Assembly: GCF_019226825.1 (NCBI RefSeq)
Contig: NZ_CP076643.1
Location: 992,001 to 1,056,000 of the forward strand
Source: Vibrio ostreae
GTDB taxonomy: Bacteria; Pseudomonadota; Gammaproteobacteria; Enterobacterales; Vibrionaceae
DNA length: 64,000 nt
Direction: 5' to 3'
Part shown: piece by piece, positions 52,863 through 62,751 of the stretch
Numbering within the stretch: the stretch's first letter is position 1
Layout of the letters: every line of letters begins with the position of its first letter
Translations under genes and position numbers: made by a program
Notes under the pieces: model-generated
What the model saw: only the letters and a program-made list of their open reading frames with translations
The model's database searches: none
What the model was told of the DNA's origin: nothing

Positions 52863-55719
52863 ATGAGATTAACCAAACGTTCAGACAGCACGAGCAAAAA
52901 CAGCAACCCGCTTGGGATCAGTCGCCGTGCGTTTATGAAAAAATACTTCGCTGGCTGCTGGTGGCGCCGCTGTCGGTGCATCACTGTTTGCGCCGGGAAT
53001 GCTGAAAAAAGCCCAGGCCGCAGACGTTGATCACAATGCGAAAACAGAAGTGAAGCGCACCATCTGTTCCCACTGTTCGGTCGGATGCGGTATTTATGCC
53101 GAAGTACAGAATGGCGTGTGGACCGGTCAGGAGCCAGCGTTTGATCATCCGTTTAACGCCGGTGGCCACTGTGCAAAAGGGGCGGCACTGCGTGAACATG
53201 GTCACGGTGAGCGCCGTCTCAAATACCCGATGAAACTGGAAGGTGGTCAGTGGAAAAAGATCTCCTGGGATCAGGCGATCAACGAAATCGGTGACGAAGC
53301 ACTGCGTATTCGTCAGGAGTCAGGTCCGGACTCAGTCTATTGGCTGGGCAGTGCCAAACACAGCAACGAACAGGCCTACCTGTTCCGCAAACTGGCATCG
53401 CTGTGGGGAACCAACAACGTCGACCACCAGGCACGTATCTGTCACTCAACAACCGTCGCCGGGGTAGCGAATACCTGGGGTTACGGAGCCATGACCAACT
53501 CCTTTAACGACATGCATAATTGTAAGTCGATCCTGTTTATTGGTTCCAACCCGGCCGAAGCTCACCCGGTTGCGATGCAACATATCCTGATCGCCAAAGA
53601 GAAGAACAGCTGTAAGATTGTTGTCGCAGACCCGCGTCGCACCCGTACAGCGGCCAAAGCGGACTATTACATTTCACTACGCCCGGGAACTGACGTTGCT
53701 TTTATCTGGGGTATTTTGTGGCATGTGTTCAAAAACAACTGGGAAGATAAAGAGTTTATCCGTCAGCGTGTGTTCGGTATGGATGAAATTCGCACCGAAG
53801 TGGCGAAATGGAACCCGCAGGAAGTCGAACGTGTTACGGGTCTGACTGAAGCCGAAGTATACAAAACGGCCAAAATTTTGTCGGAGAACCGTCCTGGTTG
53901 CGTGGTTTGGTGTATGGGCGGAACTCAGCACACCACGGGTAACAACAACACTCGCGCTTATTGTGTATTGGAACTGGCGTTGGGCAACCTGGGTAAATCC
54001 GGTGGCGGTGCCAACATTTTCCGTGGTCACGACAACGTGCAGGGCGCAACCGATCTGGGTGTACTGTCGCACACATTGCCGGGTTACTACGGTCTGGCGG
54101 ATGGTTCATGGAAACACTGGTGTGGCGTTTGGGATGTGGATTTTGAGTGGGTGCAAAACCGCTTTGATCAGAACGAATACCGTGGTCAGAAACCCATCAA
54201 TAACATGGGTATTCCTGTCTCACGCTGGATCGATGGTGTGCTGGAAGACAAAAAGAACATTGAACAGCGCGATAACATCCGTGCCATGTTCTATTGGGGT
54301 CATGCGGTGAACTCGCAAACCCGCGGCGTCGAAATGAAAAAGGCGATGCAGAAGCTGGATATGATGGTGATTGTTGACCCGTATCCGACCGTTGCCGCCG
54401 TCATGAGCGAACGTACCGACGGTGTGTATCTGCTGCCGGCCACTACTCAGTTTGAAACTTACGGCAGTGTGACGGCTTCCAACCGCTCGCTGCAATGGCG
54501 TGATCAGGTGATTGAGCCGCTGTTTGACTCCAAACCAGACCATGAAATCATGTATCTGATGGCGAAAAAACTCGGTATCGATGAGCAGTTGTGTAAGCAC
54601 ATCCGGGTTGAGAACAACCAACCCGTTATTGAAGACATTACCCGTGAGTTTAACCGTGGCATGTGGACCATTGGTTACACCGGCCAAAGCCCTGAGCGCC
54701 TTAAAGCTCACCAGCAAAACTGGCATACCTTCCACAAAACCAGTCTGGAAGCGGAAGGCGGCCCGGTCAACGGAGAAACCTATGGTCTGCCTTGGCCATG
54801 TTGGGGTACACCGGAAATGAAACACCCTGGCACCCATATTTTGTACGACACGTCGAAAACAGTCGCACAAGGTGGCGGTACGTTCCGTGCCCGTTATGGT
54901 GTTGAGTTTGAAGGTAAAAACCTGCTGGCAGAAGACAGCTTCTCGAAAGGCAGTGAAATTGAGGACGGTTATCCGGAGTTCAGTGATAAATTGCTGAAAC
55001 ATCTGGGGTGGTGGGACGATTTGACTCCGGAAGAAAAAGCGGCGGCCGAAGGTAAAAACTGGAAAACCGATATGTCCGGCGGCATTCAGCGCGTTGCGAT
55101 TAAGCATGGCTGTATTCCGTTTGGTAATGCCAAAGCTCGAGCCATTGTCTGGACCTTCCCGGATCGCGTGCCGCTGCACCGTGAGCCTCTGTACACGCCG
55201 CGTCGTGACCTGATAGCTGATTATCCGACCTGGGATGACGCGGAGTCTATCTACCGTCTGCCGACCCTGTATAAATCGATTCAGGACAAAGATGTTTCAC
55301 AAGAGTATCCGATTATCCTCACCTCTGGCCGCCTGGTTGAATACGAAGGCGGGGGCGATGAAACCCGCTCCAACCCTTGGCTAGCCGAGTTGCAACAGGA
55401 GATGTTTGTTGAAGTGCACCCGAAAGATGCCAACGATCTTGGCTTTAAAGACGGTGAATACGTTTGGGTAGAAGGCGCTGAGAAAGGCCGTATTCATGTA
55501 AAAGCCATGGTGACACGCCGCGTGAAACCGGGCATGGCGTTTATTCCGTTCCACTTTGGCGGCATCTTCTCAGGTGAAGATTTGCGCGATAAGTATCCGG
55601 AAGGCACTCAGCCTTACGTTGTTGGTGATTCTGCAAATATCGCCACCACTTACGGTTACGATCCAACCACCCAAATGCAGGAAACCAAAGTCACTCTGTG
55701 TAACATCCGTAAGGCGTAA
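52863..55719 (+). pseudogene. fdhA: Formate dehydrogenase alpha subunit, N-terminal frameshift in this sequence
   Basis: Catalytic bis-MGD subunit, about 951 residues when corrected. The Tat signal SRRAFMK (about 20-26) is in one frame and everything after is in another. The break is an A6 run at 52938-52943; five A restore MKNTSLAAGGAAVG and LFAPGMLKKAQA. Then the 4Fe-4S site CSHCSVGC ... CAKG, and active-site QARICHSTT with Cys193 (codon 53440) where E. coli FdnG has selenocysteine, and the conserved His after it. It oxidises formate to CO2 in the periplasm. Probably intact in the organism. Confidence 0.9.
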
Positions 55720-55730
55720 GGAGCTCAATC

Positions 55731-56339
55731 ATGGCAAGAATGAAATTTATGTGTGACACCAAGCGCTGTATCGAATGTAACGGCTGTGTCACGGCATGTA
55801 AAAATGAAAACGACGACGCGTTAGAGTGGGGGATTCAGCGCCGCCGCGTTGTTACTCTCAACGATGGTGAACCGGGCGAAAACTCAATCTCTGTTGCCTG
55901 TATGCACTGTACCGATGCGCCGTGTATGGCAGTATGTCCGGCAGACTGCTTCGTGCATACGGAAGATGGCATTGTGCTGCACAACAAAGATCTGTGTATC
56001 GGCTGCGGTTACTGCCTGTTTGCCTGTCCGTTTGGTGCGCCGCAGTTCCCTAAAAACTCAGCGTTCGGCGAGCGTGGCAAAATGGACAAATGTACCTTCT
56101 GTGCCGGTGGTCCGGAGACAGAACCCGGTTCTGAGGAAGAGCGCAAGAAATACGGTGCAAACCGCATTGCCGAAGGCAAGTTGCCGATGTGTGCTTCACT
56201 GTGTTCAACCAAAGCTCTGATGGCCGGCGATGCCGAAACCGTTTCTGACATTTTCCGTCAGCGTGTGGTTGAGCGTGGCGCAAAAGGCGCGGGTTGGAGC
56301 GATGGAGAAGATCTGTCTTACGACGCAACAAGGAGTTAA
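55731..56339 (+). CDS. fdhB: Formate dehydrogenase iron-sulfur (beta) subunit
   Basis: 202 residues with four 4Fe-4S sites: CIECNGCVTAC (about 13-23), CMHCTDAPCMAVCP (about 57-70), CIGCGYCLFACP (about 90-101) and further cysteines in KCTFC and MCASLC. It carries electrons from FdhA to the cytochrome b subunit. It lacks its own Tat signal, as expected if it is exported bound to FdhA. AAGGAG before the next gene overlaps its end; 11-bp gap from fdhA. Confidence 0.93.
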   Translation: MARMKFMCDTKRCIECNGCVTACKNENDDALEWGIQRRRVVTLNDGEPGENSISVACMHCTDAPCMAVCPADCFVHTEDGIVLHNKDLCIGCGYCLFACPFGAPQFPKNSAFGERGKMDKCTFCAGGPETEPGSEEERKKYGANRIAEGKLPMCASLCSTKALMAGDAETVSDIFRQRVVERGAKGAGWSDGEDLSYDATRS

Positions 56340-57403
56340 TGGTGATGCGACATTTGATGACGCGCGCCATGCATTTTGTGCTGCCTTTGCTGACAGCACT
56401 GATGTTTTTTGCTGTTCAGCCTTCGTTTGCTGAGCAGCAAAGCAAACCTGATGTGGCGCAAAGAGAGTTCACGCAACTGGCCGGCGCAGATTACTGGCGT
56501 CAGATCCGTAATGGTGAAGCGGGCTATACCACTTCGCAAGGCCCGGAACACGGCGTGTTGATCAGTGCTCCCGGAGAAGCCTGGTACATACTGAAAGAGA
56601 AGTGGATGTCACCGGCGGGTGCGATTGCGATCTTTGGCAGTATCGCGATGGTCATCCTGGCCTACGTGCTGATGGGGCCAATCATGCTGAGTAAGCCTCG
56701 TACCGGGCGTAAAATTAAACGCTGGTCGCGGCTGGATCGTGCGATGCACTGGAGCATGGCGTTTACTTTTCTGACTCTGGCGTTCAGCGGACTGACTTTA
56801 GTCTACGGTAAACATTTTTTAAAACCTTATGTGCCGTCTGAAGTGTGGGGCTTTATTGTTTATTCCGCGAAGCAGTACCACAACTATATGGGGCCGCTTT
56901 TCTTCCTGCTGCTGTTATGTATGTTGTTCAAATGGTGGAAGAAATCCCTGTTTGATAAAGTGGACTTGCAATGGTTTATGAAGTTCGGCGGTATGTTTGG
57001 CAAGCATAAAGGCACGCATCCTTCCGCCGGCTTCTCTAACGGCGGTGAAAAAATCGTCTACTGGATGCTGATTTTCGTCGGCGCGTTTGTCGCAGCGAGT
57101 GGTCTGATCCTTGATTTCCCTATTTTCGGCCAGACCCGACGTGATATGGAGCTTTCTAATCTGGTGCATATGATTTCTGCACTGGTGCTGATTTGCGGAT
57201 TCATTTTCCATATCTACATCGGTTTGTTTGGTATGGAAGGGGCGTTGGAAGGCATGGTGACCGGTAAAGTCGATGAAACCTGGGCTAAAGAGCATCATGA
57301 CTTGTGGTATGAAGAGATGAAAGAGCAGGGACAGATTGAACCTGCGGAAACCTCTGTCAACGCATCAACGGTTGATAAGGAGCCAAAGCATGAGACCCGC
57401 TAG
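56339..57403 (+). CDS. fdhC: Formate dehydrogenase cytochrome b556 (gamma) subunit
   Basis: 354 residues. Signal peptide (about 1-29, ending SFAEQ), a periplasmic segment to about 95, a helix at about 97-120, then four helices of the cytochrome b core with haem-ligand histidines (AMHWSMAF about 136-143, KQYHNYMGP about 179-187, and later HMISAL and FIFHIYIG). It passes electrons to quinone in the membrane. ATG 56339 has AAGGAG and overlaps the fdhB stop by one base; longer frames from 56294 lie in fdhB. Confidence 0.92.
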   Translation: MVMRHLMTRAMHFVLPLLTALMFFAVQPSFAEQQSKPDVAQREFTQLAGADYWRQIRNGEAGYTTSQGPEHGVLISAPGEAWYILKEKWMSPAGAIAIFGSIAMVILAYVLMGPIMLSKPRTGRKIKRWSRLDRAMHWSMAFTFLTLAFSGLTLVYGKHFLKPYVPSEVWGFIVYSAKQYHNYMGPLFFLLLLCMLFKWWKKSLFDKVDLQWFMKFGGMFGKHKGTHPSAGFSNGGEKIVYWMLIFVGAFVAASGLILDFPIFGQTRRDMELSNLVHMISALVLICGFIFHIYIGLFGMEGALEGMVTGKVDETWAKEHHDLWYEEMKEQGQIEPAETSVNASTVDKEPKHETR

Positions 57404-57812
57404 CCAGAATAATTCGGTGTGGTTTGTTTATATTGCCAGCCTGCTGACCCCCTTTACCTGTCTGCTTTCAGGTGTTATCGGGATTATTTACGCGGGCTAT
57501 CGCCTGGACAAGAATGAAGATGGTGACGTGGCGAATTCACATTACTATGGCCTGATTCGTACCTTCTTCTTGTTTTTGACCTTCTTTGTGGTACTGATTG
57601 TCTCGGTGGCGACCACCAATGGACTAATTATGGGGGTTCACCGATATTGGTACGCCCACAGCTGGCTGACGACAGTCGGGTCATTAATCCCATATTTAGG
57701 TGCTTTAATCGCCTTATTTGCGATTACGATTTGGGTGGTACGTATGTTCCAGGGCATGCAGCAGCTCAAAAGTAACATTCCTCACAAGCCGTCTAAAGGG
57801 CCAAACCTGTAA
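57390..57812 (+). CDS. Small membrane protein at the end of the fdh operon
   Basis: 140 residues with three hydrophobic helices (about 12-35, 54-78, 98-122). The start (ATG 57390, AAGGAG upstream) lies inside fdhC, overlapping by 14 nt. Resembles DUF4870-like small membrane proteins (FVYIASLLTPFTCLLSGVIG region), but I cannot name the family firmly. It is the last gene of the operon, before a strong terminator. Function unknown; likely associated with the dehydrogenase in the membrane. Confidence 0.8.
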   Translation: MRPASQNNSVWFVYIASLLTPFTCLLSGVIGIIYAGYRLDKNEDGDVANSHYYGLIRTFFLFLTFFVVLIVSVATTNGLIMGVHRYWYAHSWLTTVGSLIPYLGALIALFAITIWVVRMFQGMQQLKSNIPHKPSKGPNL

Positions 57813-57833
57813 GGTATGCTTACATCCCAGTCA

Positions 57834-57862
57834 AACACCCGGCCTTGTCCGGGTGTTTTTTT
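57834..57862 (+). terminator. Intrinsic terminator of the fdh operon
   Basis: AACACCCGG/CCGGGTGTT stem with a 6-nt loop, followed by TTTTT. Confidence 0.92.
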
Positions 57863-57971
57863 ACCCAGCTGCGATATCTGTTGCTCAAAATGACATGGCT
57901 CGTAAGTGGCAGCCATTTAGCAAACAAGCCAGGTTATTAACTTTACTGCTACATATTTGTGCGCTCGAAAT

Positions 57972-58132
57972 TGGTGCCAGAGATCCAATATGGTGCATTT
58001 AAGCGACGATAATTAAGTGGCAACGCGATATTCGTGCCACTGACTTATACATTTAAAGCATTATAAAACAATGAATTATCATGTGATTTATGATTATTAA
58101 CTGAATTGTTTATAGTTGGAACACATTTTGCT
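57972..58132 (+). promoter_or_regulatory. Sigma-54 promoter and NtrC-like half-sites upstream of amtB
   Basis: TGGAACACATTTTGCT at 58117-58132 has GG-N10-GC and agrees with the sigma-54 consensus at 10 of 12 fixed positions, 101 bp before the amtB ATG. About 120-145 bp farther up, two direct TGGTGC words (57972-57977 and 57991-57996, 19 bp apart) resemble NtrC half-sites (TGGTGC/GCACCA). This predicts activation under nitrogen limitation. The rest of the 57813-58233 gap holds no gene. Confidence 0.65.
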
Positions 58133-58233
58133 CCATGTAACGAAAATTATAATTCGCTCACCAAAATGGTGAGATAAAAATTGAGTAGCACTTGTTTTGT
58201 GCGCGTTTATTTTTGCTATGGAGTATTACGAGA

Positions 58234-59454
58234 ATGAATGAAACAGTAAGTCAGGTACATGGTGCCGTACAAACCCTGACCCAAAGTTCAGATACCTTAT
58301 TTCTACTGCTTGGCGCCATTATGGTGTTTTTGATGCATGCAGGTTTTGCATTTCTGGAAGTAGGGACCGTACGTAAAAAGAACCAGGTCAATGCACTGGT
58401 CAAGATTCTGGCCGATTTTGGCATTTCGACCGTCGCCTATTTTTTCATCGGTTACTGGATCGCTTATGGAGCTAACTTCTTTGCTGACGCAGAAACACTG
58501 GCTCAGGGGAATGGCTACGAACTGGTGAAGTTCTTCTTTCTGCTGACTTTTGCGGCGGCGATTCCGGCTATCGTCTCTGGCGGTATTGCCGAAAGAGCAC
58601 GTTTTTATCCGATTTTGCTGGCAACCTTTTTTACCGTCGGTCTGGTTTACCCGTTTTTCGAAGGCATTATCTGGAATGGCAACTATGGTATCCAGGACTG
58701 GTTTGCAACCAGTATGGGGGCAGGGTTCCACGATTTTGCCGGCTCGGTTGTGGTTCACGGTGTTGGCGGCTGGATTGCATTGGTTGCGGTGATCTTCCTG
58801 GGCATGCGCAAGGGGCGTATCCGCGCGGGTAAACACACTAACTTTGCGCCCTCTAATATTCCTTTCCTGGCGTTGGGTGCCTGGATTTTGTGTGTTGGCT
58901 GGTTTGGCTTTAACGTGATGTCAGCACAAACACTCAATGGGATCAGTGGCCTGGTTGCGATGAACTCGCTGATGGCAATGGTCGGCGGTATTCTGGCAGC
59001 TCTGATCGCAGGCAAAAATGACCCGGGCTTTATCCACAACGGTCCGTTAGCCGGTCTGGTTGCGGTGTGCGCCGGTTCTGATCTGATGCATCCACTGGGC
59101 GCTCTGGTAACGGGCCTCGTTGCTGGTGCACTGTTTGTATGGCTCTTTACTTACATACAGAATAAAACCAGGATCGATGACGTACTGGGCGTGTGGCCGC
59201 TGCATGGTGTGTGCGGTGCCTGGGGTGGCATTGCTGCGGGTATCTTTGGCCAGCAAGCGCTTGGTGGCCTGGGCGGCGTGAGTCTTTCCGTTCAGGTGAT
59301 GGGGACGTTAATGGGCATTGCGGTTGCACTGATCGGTGCGTTTGCGGTGTACGGTACTCTGAATGCTGTGATGGGCTTACGCCTGTCTGAAGAAGATGAA
59401 TTCAATGGCGCAGACCTGGCTATTCACAAGATCTCATCGATTAACGAAGAGTAA
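58234..59454 (+). CDS. amtB: Ammonium transporter AmtB
   Basis: About 406 residues with around 11 membrane helices. The Amt core is clear: MHAGFAFLEVGTVRKKN (about 30-46), AFDDFAGSVVVHG-type segment here GFHDFAGSVVVHG with the first pore His (about 166-178), and GALVTG and LHGVCGAWGGIAAG with the second pore His (about 325-338). ATG 58234 has GGAG upstream; the longer frame is not family-like. No glnK (PII) gene accompanies it, unlike the E. coli glnK-amtB operon. Followed by a 19-bp perfect hairpin. Confidence 0.93.
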   Translation: MNETVSQVHGAVQTLTQSSDTLFLLLGAIMVFLMHAGFAFLEVGTVRKKNQVNALVKILADFGISTVAYFFIGYWIAYGANFFADAETLAQGNGYELVKFFFLLTFAAAIPAIVSGGIAERARFYPILLATFFTVGLVYPFFEGIIWNGNYGIQDWFATSMGAGFHDFAGSVVVHGVGGWIALVAVIFLGMRKGRIRAGKHTNFAPSNIPFLALGAWILCVGWFGFNVMSAQTLNGISGLVAMNSLMAMVGGILAALIAGKNDPGFIHNGPLAGLVAVCAGSDLMHPLGALVTGLVAGALFVWLFTYIQNKTRIDDVLGVWPLHGVCGAWGGIAAGIFGQQALGGLGGVSLSVQVMGTLMGIAVALIGAFAVYGTLNAVMGLRLSEEDEFNGADLAIHKISSINEE

Positions 59455-59501
59455 ACGGGAATAGATGATAGAGTCAGTGACAAAGTGCTGTTATGACAAG
59501 A

Positions 59502-59542
59502 TAAACGATAAAGAGCAGGCATAGCCTGCTCTTTATCGTTTA
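59502..59542. terminator. Strong hairpin after amtB
   Basis: A perfect 19-bp stem (TAAACGATAAAGAGCAGGC) with an ATA loop lies 47 bp after the amtB stop. It is unusually long for an intrinsic terminator; the stem itself supplies the T-rich side. Confidence 0.85.
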
Positions 59543-59669
59543 AGGCACGTTGACAGTCACAGAACAGACGAGGGCCACGATAAATTCCGACTATGGTCTA
59601 ATCCGCAACTCTAGGGTTGTCGGTGTATCGGTGCTAAGCTAGCAGAAAAGTAAAATAAAAGGATGTTGT

Positions 59670-60407
59670 ATGAATTTTCCGTATCGCAACGTTGTCATTC
59701 TGACTGGCGCTGGTATCTCGGCAGAATCGGGTATTCAAACTTTTCGTGCTCAGGATGGATTGTGGGAAGACCACCGCATCGAGGATGTCGCCACGCCGGA
59801 AGGCTTTGAGCGAAACCCGGAGCTGGTCCAGGATTTCTATAACCAACGCCGGCGTAAGCTGCAATCCGCAACTATCGAGCCCAATGCTGCCCATATCGCC
59901 CTTGGCCGTCTGGAAAAAGAGCTGGACGGCAAAGTGACCGTCATCACTCAGAATATCGACAATCTGCATGAGCGGGGCGGCAGCGAACATGTGATCCACA
60001 TGCACGGTGAACTACTTAAAGCACGCTGTGCGGTGACCAATCAGGTGATCGAACAGAAAGACGACCTCGTCAGTGGCGACTTATGCCATTGCTGCCAGAT
60101 CCCGTCTCAGTTACGTCCTCATATTGTCTGGTTTGGCGAGATGCCACTGCGTATGGGTGAAATCTATGAGGCGTTAGAACAAGCCGATCTGTTTATTTCG
60201 ATTGGCACATCGGGCGTCGTCTATCCTGCAGCCGGTTTCGTACATGATGCGAAAATGCACGGTGCACATACAATTGAAATTAACCTGGAACCCAGCGCGG
60301 TTGAAACGGAATTTGCTGAGAAACGCTACGGTAAAGCCAGTGTTGAGGTACCACGTTTGGTGGATGAACTGCTTGCCCTGCAGGCGCCCGATTGCAAGCA
60401 CGCCTGA
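59670..60407 (+). CDS. cobB: NAD-dependent protein deacylase CobB (sirtuin)
   Basis: 245 residues. NAD-binding [10 protein letters not shown] (about 12-21), [21 protein letters not shown] (about 94-105) and catalytic HMHGEL (His about 112), with zinc cysteines (RCAVTNQ and DLCHCCQ). The [10 protein letters not shown] helix (about 56-65) has the Tyr-x-x-Arg pair that marks sirtuin class III enzymes able to remove succinyl as well as acetyl groups. It controls acetyl-CoA synthetase and other enzymes. Convergent with potD1. Confidence 0.92.
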   Translation: MNFPYRNVVILTGAGISAESGIQTFRAQDGLWEDHRIEDVATPEGFERNPELVQDFYNQRRRKLQSATIEPNAAHIALGRLEKELDGKVTVITQNIDNLHERGGSEHVIHMHGELLKARCAVTNQVIEQKDDLVSGDLCHCCQIPSQLRPHIVWFGEMPLRMGEIYEALEQADLFISIGTSGVVYPAAGFVHDAKMHGAHTIEINLEPSAVETEFAEKRYGKASVEVPRLVDELLALQAPDCKHA

Positions 60408-60432
60408 TAAGAGCATCGGGTGACAGATGTAA

Positions 60433-60458
60433 AAAAGCGGCTCAATCGAGCCGCTTTT
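60433..60458. terminator. Bidirectional terminator between cobB and potD1
   Basis: AAAAGCGGCTC/GAGCCGCTTTT, 11-bp stem with AATC loop and A/T-runs on both sides. Confidence 0.9.
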
Positions 60459-60506
60459 GTTTGATAAGCATGGACTGTCTGACGTGGTCAGACACATCGA
60501 AAAGGA

Positions 60507-61544
60507 TCAGTTATTTACTTTTAGCTTCTGGAAGTACTCTTCGTACAGCGCAGCCGCTTCACCAACTTCGTCTTGCCATTCACCACTTTCCATGACCGAT
60601 TGTGGCGGGAAGATGTTCGGGTCGTTAGCAAACTCTTTTGGCAGCAGTGGGTAAGCCGCTTTTACCGGCGTCGGATAACCAATTTCCATTGCAATTTTCG
60701 CGGCATTATCCGGGCGAAGCAGGAAGTCGATCATCTTATGAGCGGCCTCAAGGTTTTTAGCACCGGATGGGATAGCCAGGCTGTCCATCCAGAAAATTGC
60801 CCCTTTTTCCGGCCAAATGATTTCAATCGGTGCGCCTTCTTCGCGAGCCATGTACGCAGAACCATTCCACAGCATACCCAGCGACACTTCGCCCGCCAGA
60901 TAAGGGTTAGCCGGGAAATCTGAGTTAAATACCAATACGTTCGGCATCAGCTTCTGCAATTCGTGGAACGCCGCTTCAATCTCTTTTGGATTGGTGGTAT
61001 TCGGTGAATAGCCCAACTTACTCAATGCGATGTGGAAAACTTCACGTGAATCGTCCATCATCATCAACTGGCCTTCCCACTTGCTATCCCACAGATCGCC
61101 CCAGTTTTTCACTGAAGATTTATCGAGCATATCGGTGTTAATACCGATACCGGTCGCGCCCCAGATATACGGAATAGAGTAGTGGTTATCCGGATCGAAA
61201 GATTTGTTCAGATAGTTAGGATCCAGGTCTGCAAAATGACTCAGTTTGGAGTGGTCGATCTCCTGCAGCATCCCTTCTTTACGCATTTTTGAAACAAAAT
61301 AGGTCGAAGGTACTACCAGATCGTAACCCTCGCCCTGAGTTTTCAACTTAGCGTACATGCTTTCGTTGGACTCGTAGGTCGAGTAGATTACTTTAATACC
61401 GGTTTCCTTAGTGAAGTCTTCCAGAACTTCATTAGGAATATATTCAGACCAGTTGTAGAAATACAGTTCTTGGTCTTCAGCCATCACGTTACTTGTGAAT
61501 AGAGTCGCAGCACATAAAGCGCCAGCATACAGTTTACTTTTCAT
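60507..61544 (-). CDS. potD: Spermidine/putrescine-binding protein PotD, copy 1
   Basis: About 345 residues. Signal peptide (about 1-21, ending VMAED), then the PotD fold with ELYFYNWSEYIPNEVL near the N-terminus, VPSTYFVSKM, and GMLWNGSAYMAREEG. The periplasmic ligand protein of the PotABCD ABC importer. ATG 61544 has GGA 7 nt upstream; the longer 5' frame lacks a signal peptide start. It is a paralog of the next gene (strong similarity throughout) but is separated from it by a terminator, so it has its own transcript. Ligand preferences may differ. Confidence 0.9.
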   Translation of the reverse strand: MKSKLYAGALCAATLFTSNVMAEDQELYFYNWSEYIPNEVLEDFTKETGIKVIYSTYESNESMYAKLKTQGEGYDLVVPSTYFVSKMRKEGMLQEIDHSKLSHFADLDPNYLNKSFDPDNHYSIPYIWGATGIGINTDMLDKSSVKNWGDLWDSKWEGQLMMMDDSREVFHIALSKLGYSPNTTNPKEIEAAFHELQKLMPNVLVFNSDFPANPYLAGEVSLGMLWNGSAYMAREEGAPIEIIWPEKGAIFWMDSLAIPSGAKNLEAAHKMIDFLLRPDNAAKIAMEIGYPTPVKAAYPLLPKEFANDPNIFPPQSVMESGEWQDEVGEAAALYEEYFQKLKVNN

Positions 61545-61625
61545 GAGATTTCCATGTTTGCTGTAAGAGCCTAGCCAGGCAAGAGCATGTTTATGCATAA
61601 GCGACGATTATAACAGCTCAAACAA

Positions 61626-61651
61626 AAATAGGCAGCTTAAGCTGCCTATTT
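61626..61651 (-). terminator. Terminator of the potBCD-potD2 transcript
   Basis: AAATAGGCAGC/GCTGCCTATTT, 11-bp stem with TTAA loop. On the minus strand it is followed by TTGTTTG, so it ends transcription from potC-potD2 before potD1. Confidence 0.85.
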
Positions 61652-61668
61652 CATTCATTTTATTGGGA

Positions 61669-62700
61669 TTATTGACCCGCTTTAAGCTTCATGAAGTAAT
61701 CTTCATAACGTACAGTTTTGTCGCCAACAGCAGCTTGCCATTCAACACGGTCCAGATCTTCCTGAGACGGGAACAGGGGTGCGATGTCTTTAAACTTGTC
61801 GTTTGATGCTTTCACGCCAGTCAGGTAACCAGTGTCGCGAGAAATCTGCTCCGCGATTTCCGGACGCAGCAGGAAGTCGATCATCTTATGCGCGGCGTCG
61901 ACGTTTTTCGCACCTGATGCGATAGCAAAGTTATCTACCCAACCAATACCGCCTTCTTTAGGGAATACCAGTTTAAGTGGCAGACCTTCTTTTTGCGCTG
62001 CCGCTGCAGAACCGTTCCACAGCATACCCAGACCTACTTCACCAGACAGGTAAGGTGCTGCCGGGTTGTCTGAGTTGAATACCAATACGTTTGGCATCAG
62101 CTTCTGTAGCTCAGCGTATGCTTCATCAATCTGCTTGTCGTCAGTGGTGTTACCAGAGTAACCCAGTTTACGCAGCGCGATGTGGAACACCTCACGGGTG
62201 TCATCCATCAGCATCAGTTGGCCAGCCAATTCAGGCTTCCACAGATCGCCCCAGCTTTGGAAATCATTCGGATCGTACATATCTGTATTGACAGCAAGGC
62301 CCGTAATTGCCACTACGTGCGGAATCGAGTAATCGTTGTTTGGATCATAAGGTTTGTTCAGATAGTTTGGATCCAGGTTACCCAGATTCGACAGTTTGGA
62401 CTTGTCGATTTTCTGCAACATGCCTTCATCACGCATTTTAGATACGAAATAAGTTGATGGAACAACCAGGTCGTAACCTTCATTGTGTGTTTTCAGCTTG
62501 GCGTACAAAGTTTCATTTGACTCATACGTTGAGTAGATCACTTTGATGCCGGTTTCTTTTGTAAATTGTTCCAGAATACCGCTGTTGATGTACGGTCCCC
62601 AGTTCATAAATACCAGTTCATTGTCTTCTGCCGCGACATTTGTTGAGATCAGCGACAGCGCACACATACTACCTGCCAAAAGAGTAGTCCATTTTTTCAT
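61669..62700 (-). CDS. potD: Spermidine/putrescine-binding protein PotD, copy 2
   Basis: About 343 residues. Signal peptide (about 1-24, ending VAAED), FMNWGPYINSGILEQF near the N-terminus, VPSTYFVSKM and GMLWNGSAAAAQ. Close paralog of the downstream copy; the two differ in the ligand-pocket region (WSEY against WGPY), so binding choice may differ. ATG 62700 has GGAG 9 nt upstream; the TTG 15 nt earlier is less likely. It lies 88 bp after potC with an inverted repeat between. Confidence 0.9.
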   Translation of the reverse strand: MKKWTTLLAGSMCALSLISTNVAAEDNELVFMNWGPYINSGILEQFTKETGIKVIYSTYESNETLYAKLKTHNEGYDLVVPSTYFVSKMRDEGMLQKIDKSKLSNLGNLDPNYLNKPYDPNNDYSIPHVVAITGLAVNTDMYDPNDFQSWGDLWKPELAGQLMLMDDTREVFHIALRKLGYSGNTTDDKQIDEAYAELQKLMPNVLVFNSDNPAAPYLSGEVGLGMLWNGSAAAAQKEGLPLKLVFPKEGGIGWVDNFAIASGAKNVDAAHKMIDFLLRPEIAEQISRDTGYLTGVKASNDKFKDIAPLFPSQEDLDRVEWQAAVGDKTVRYEDYFMKLKAGQ

Positions 62701-62751
62701 TGACGTTAGCTCCAAACCAGACGTTGCCCAATTAAGGCGTTAGATGAAGAT

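Noticed and set aside
54220..55179. A 319-codon reading frame on the minus strand opposite fdhA
   Set aside because: It is a shadow of the strongly coding fdhA sequence, with no motif, ribosome site or context.
58303..58836. A 177-codon reading frame opposite amtB
   Set aside because: Shadow frame in antisense to a clear transporter gene.
48510..59604. Shared 11-mer TGGTCTAATCC upstream of the fdhD/DUF3305 genes (48510) and of cobB (59594)
   Set aside because: One shared 11-mer in 64 kb can occur by chance, and the flanks do not match.
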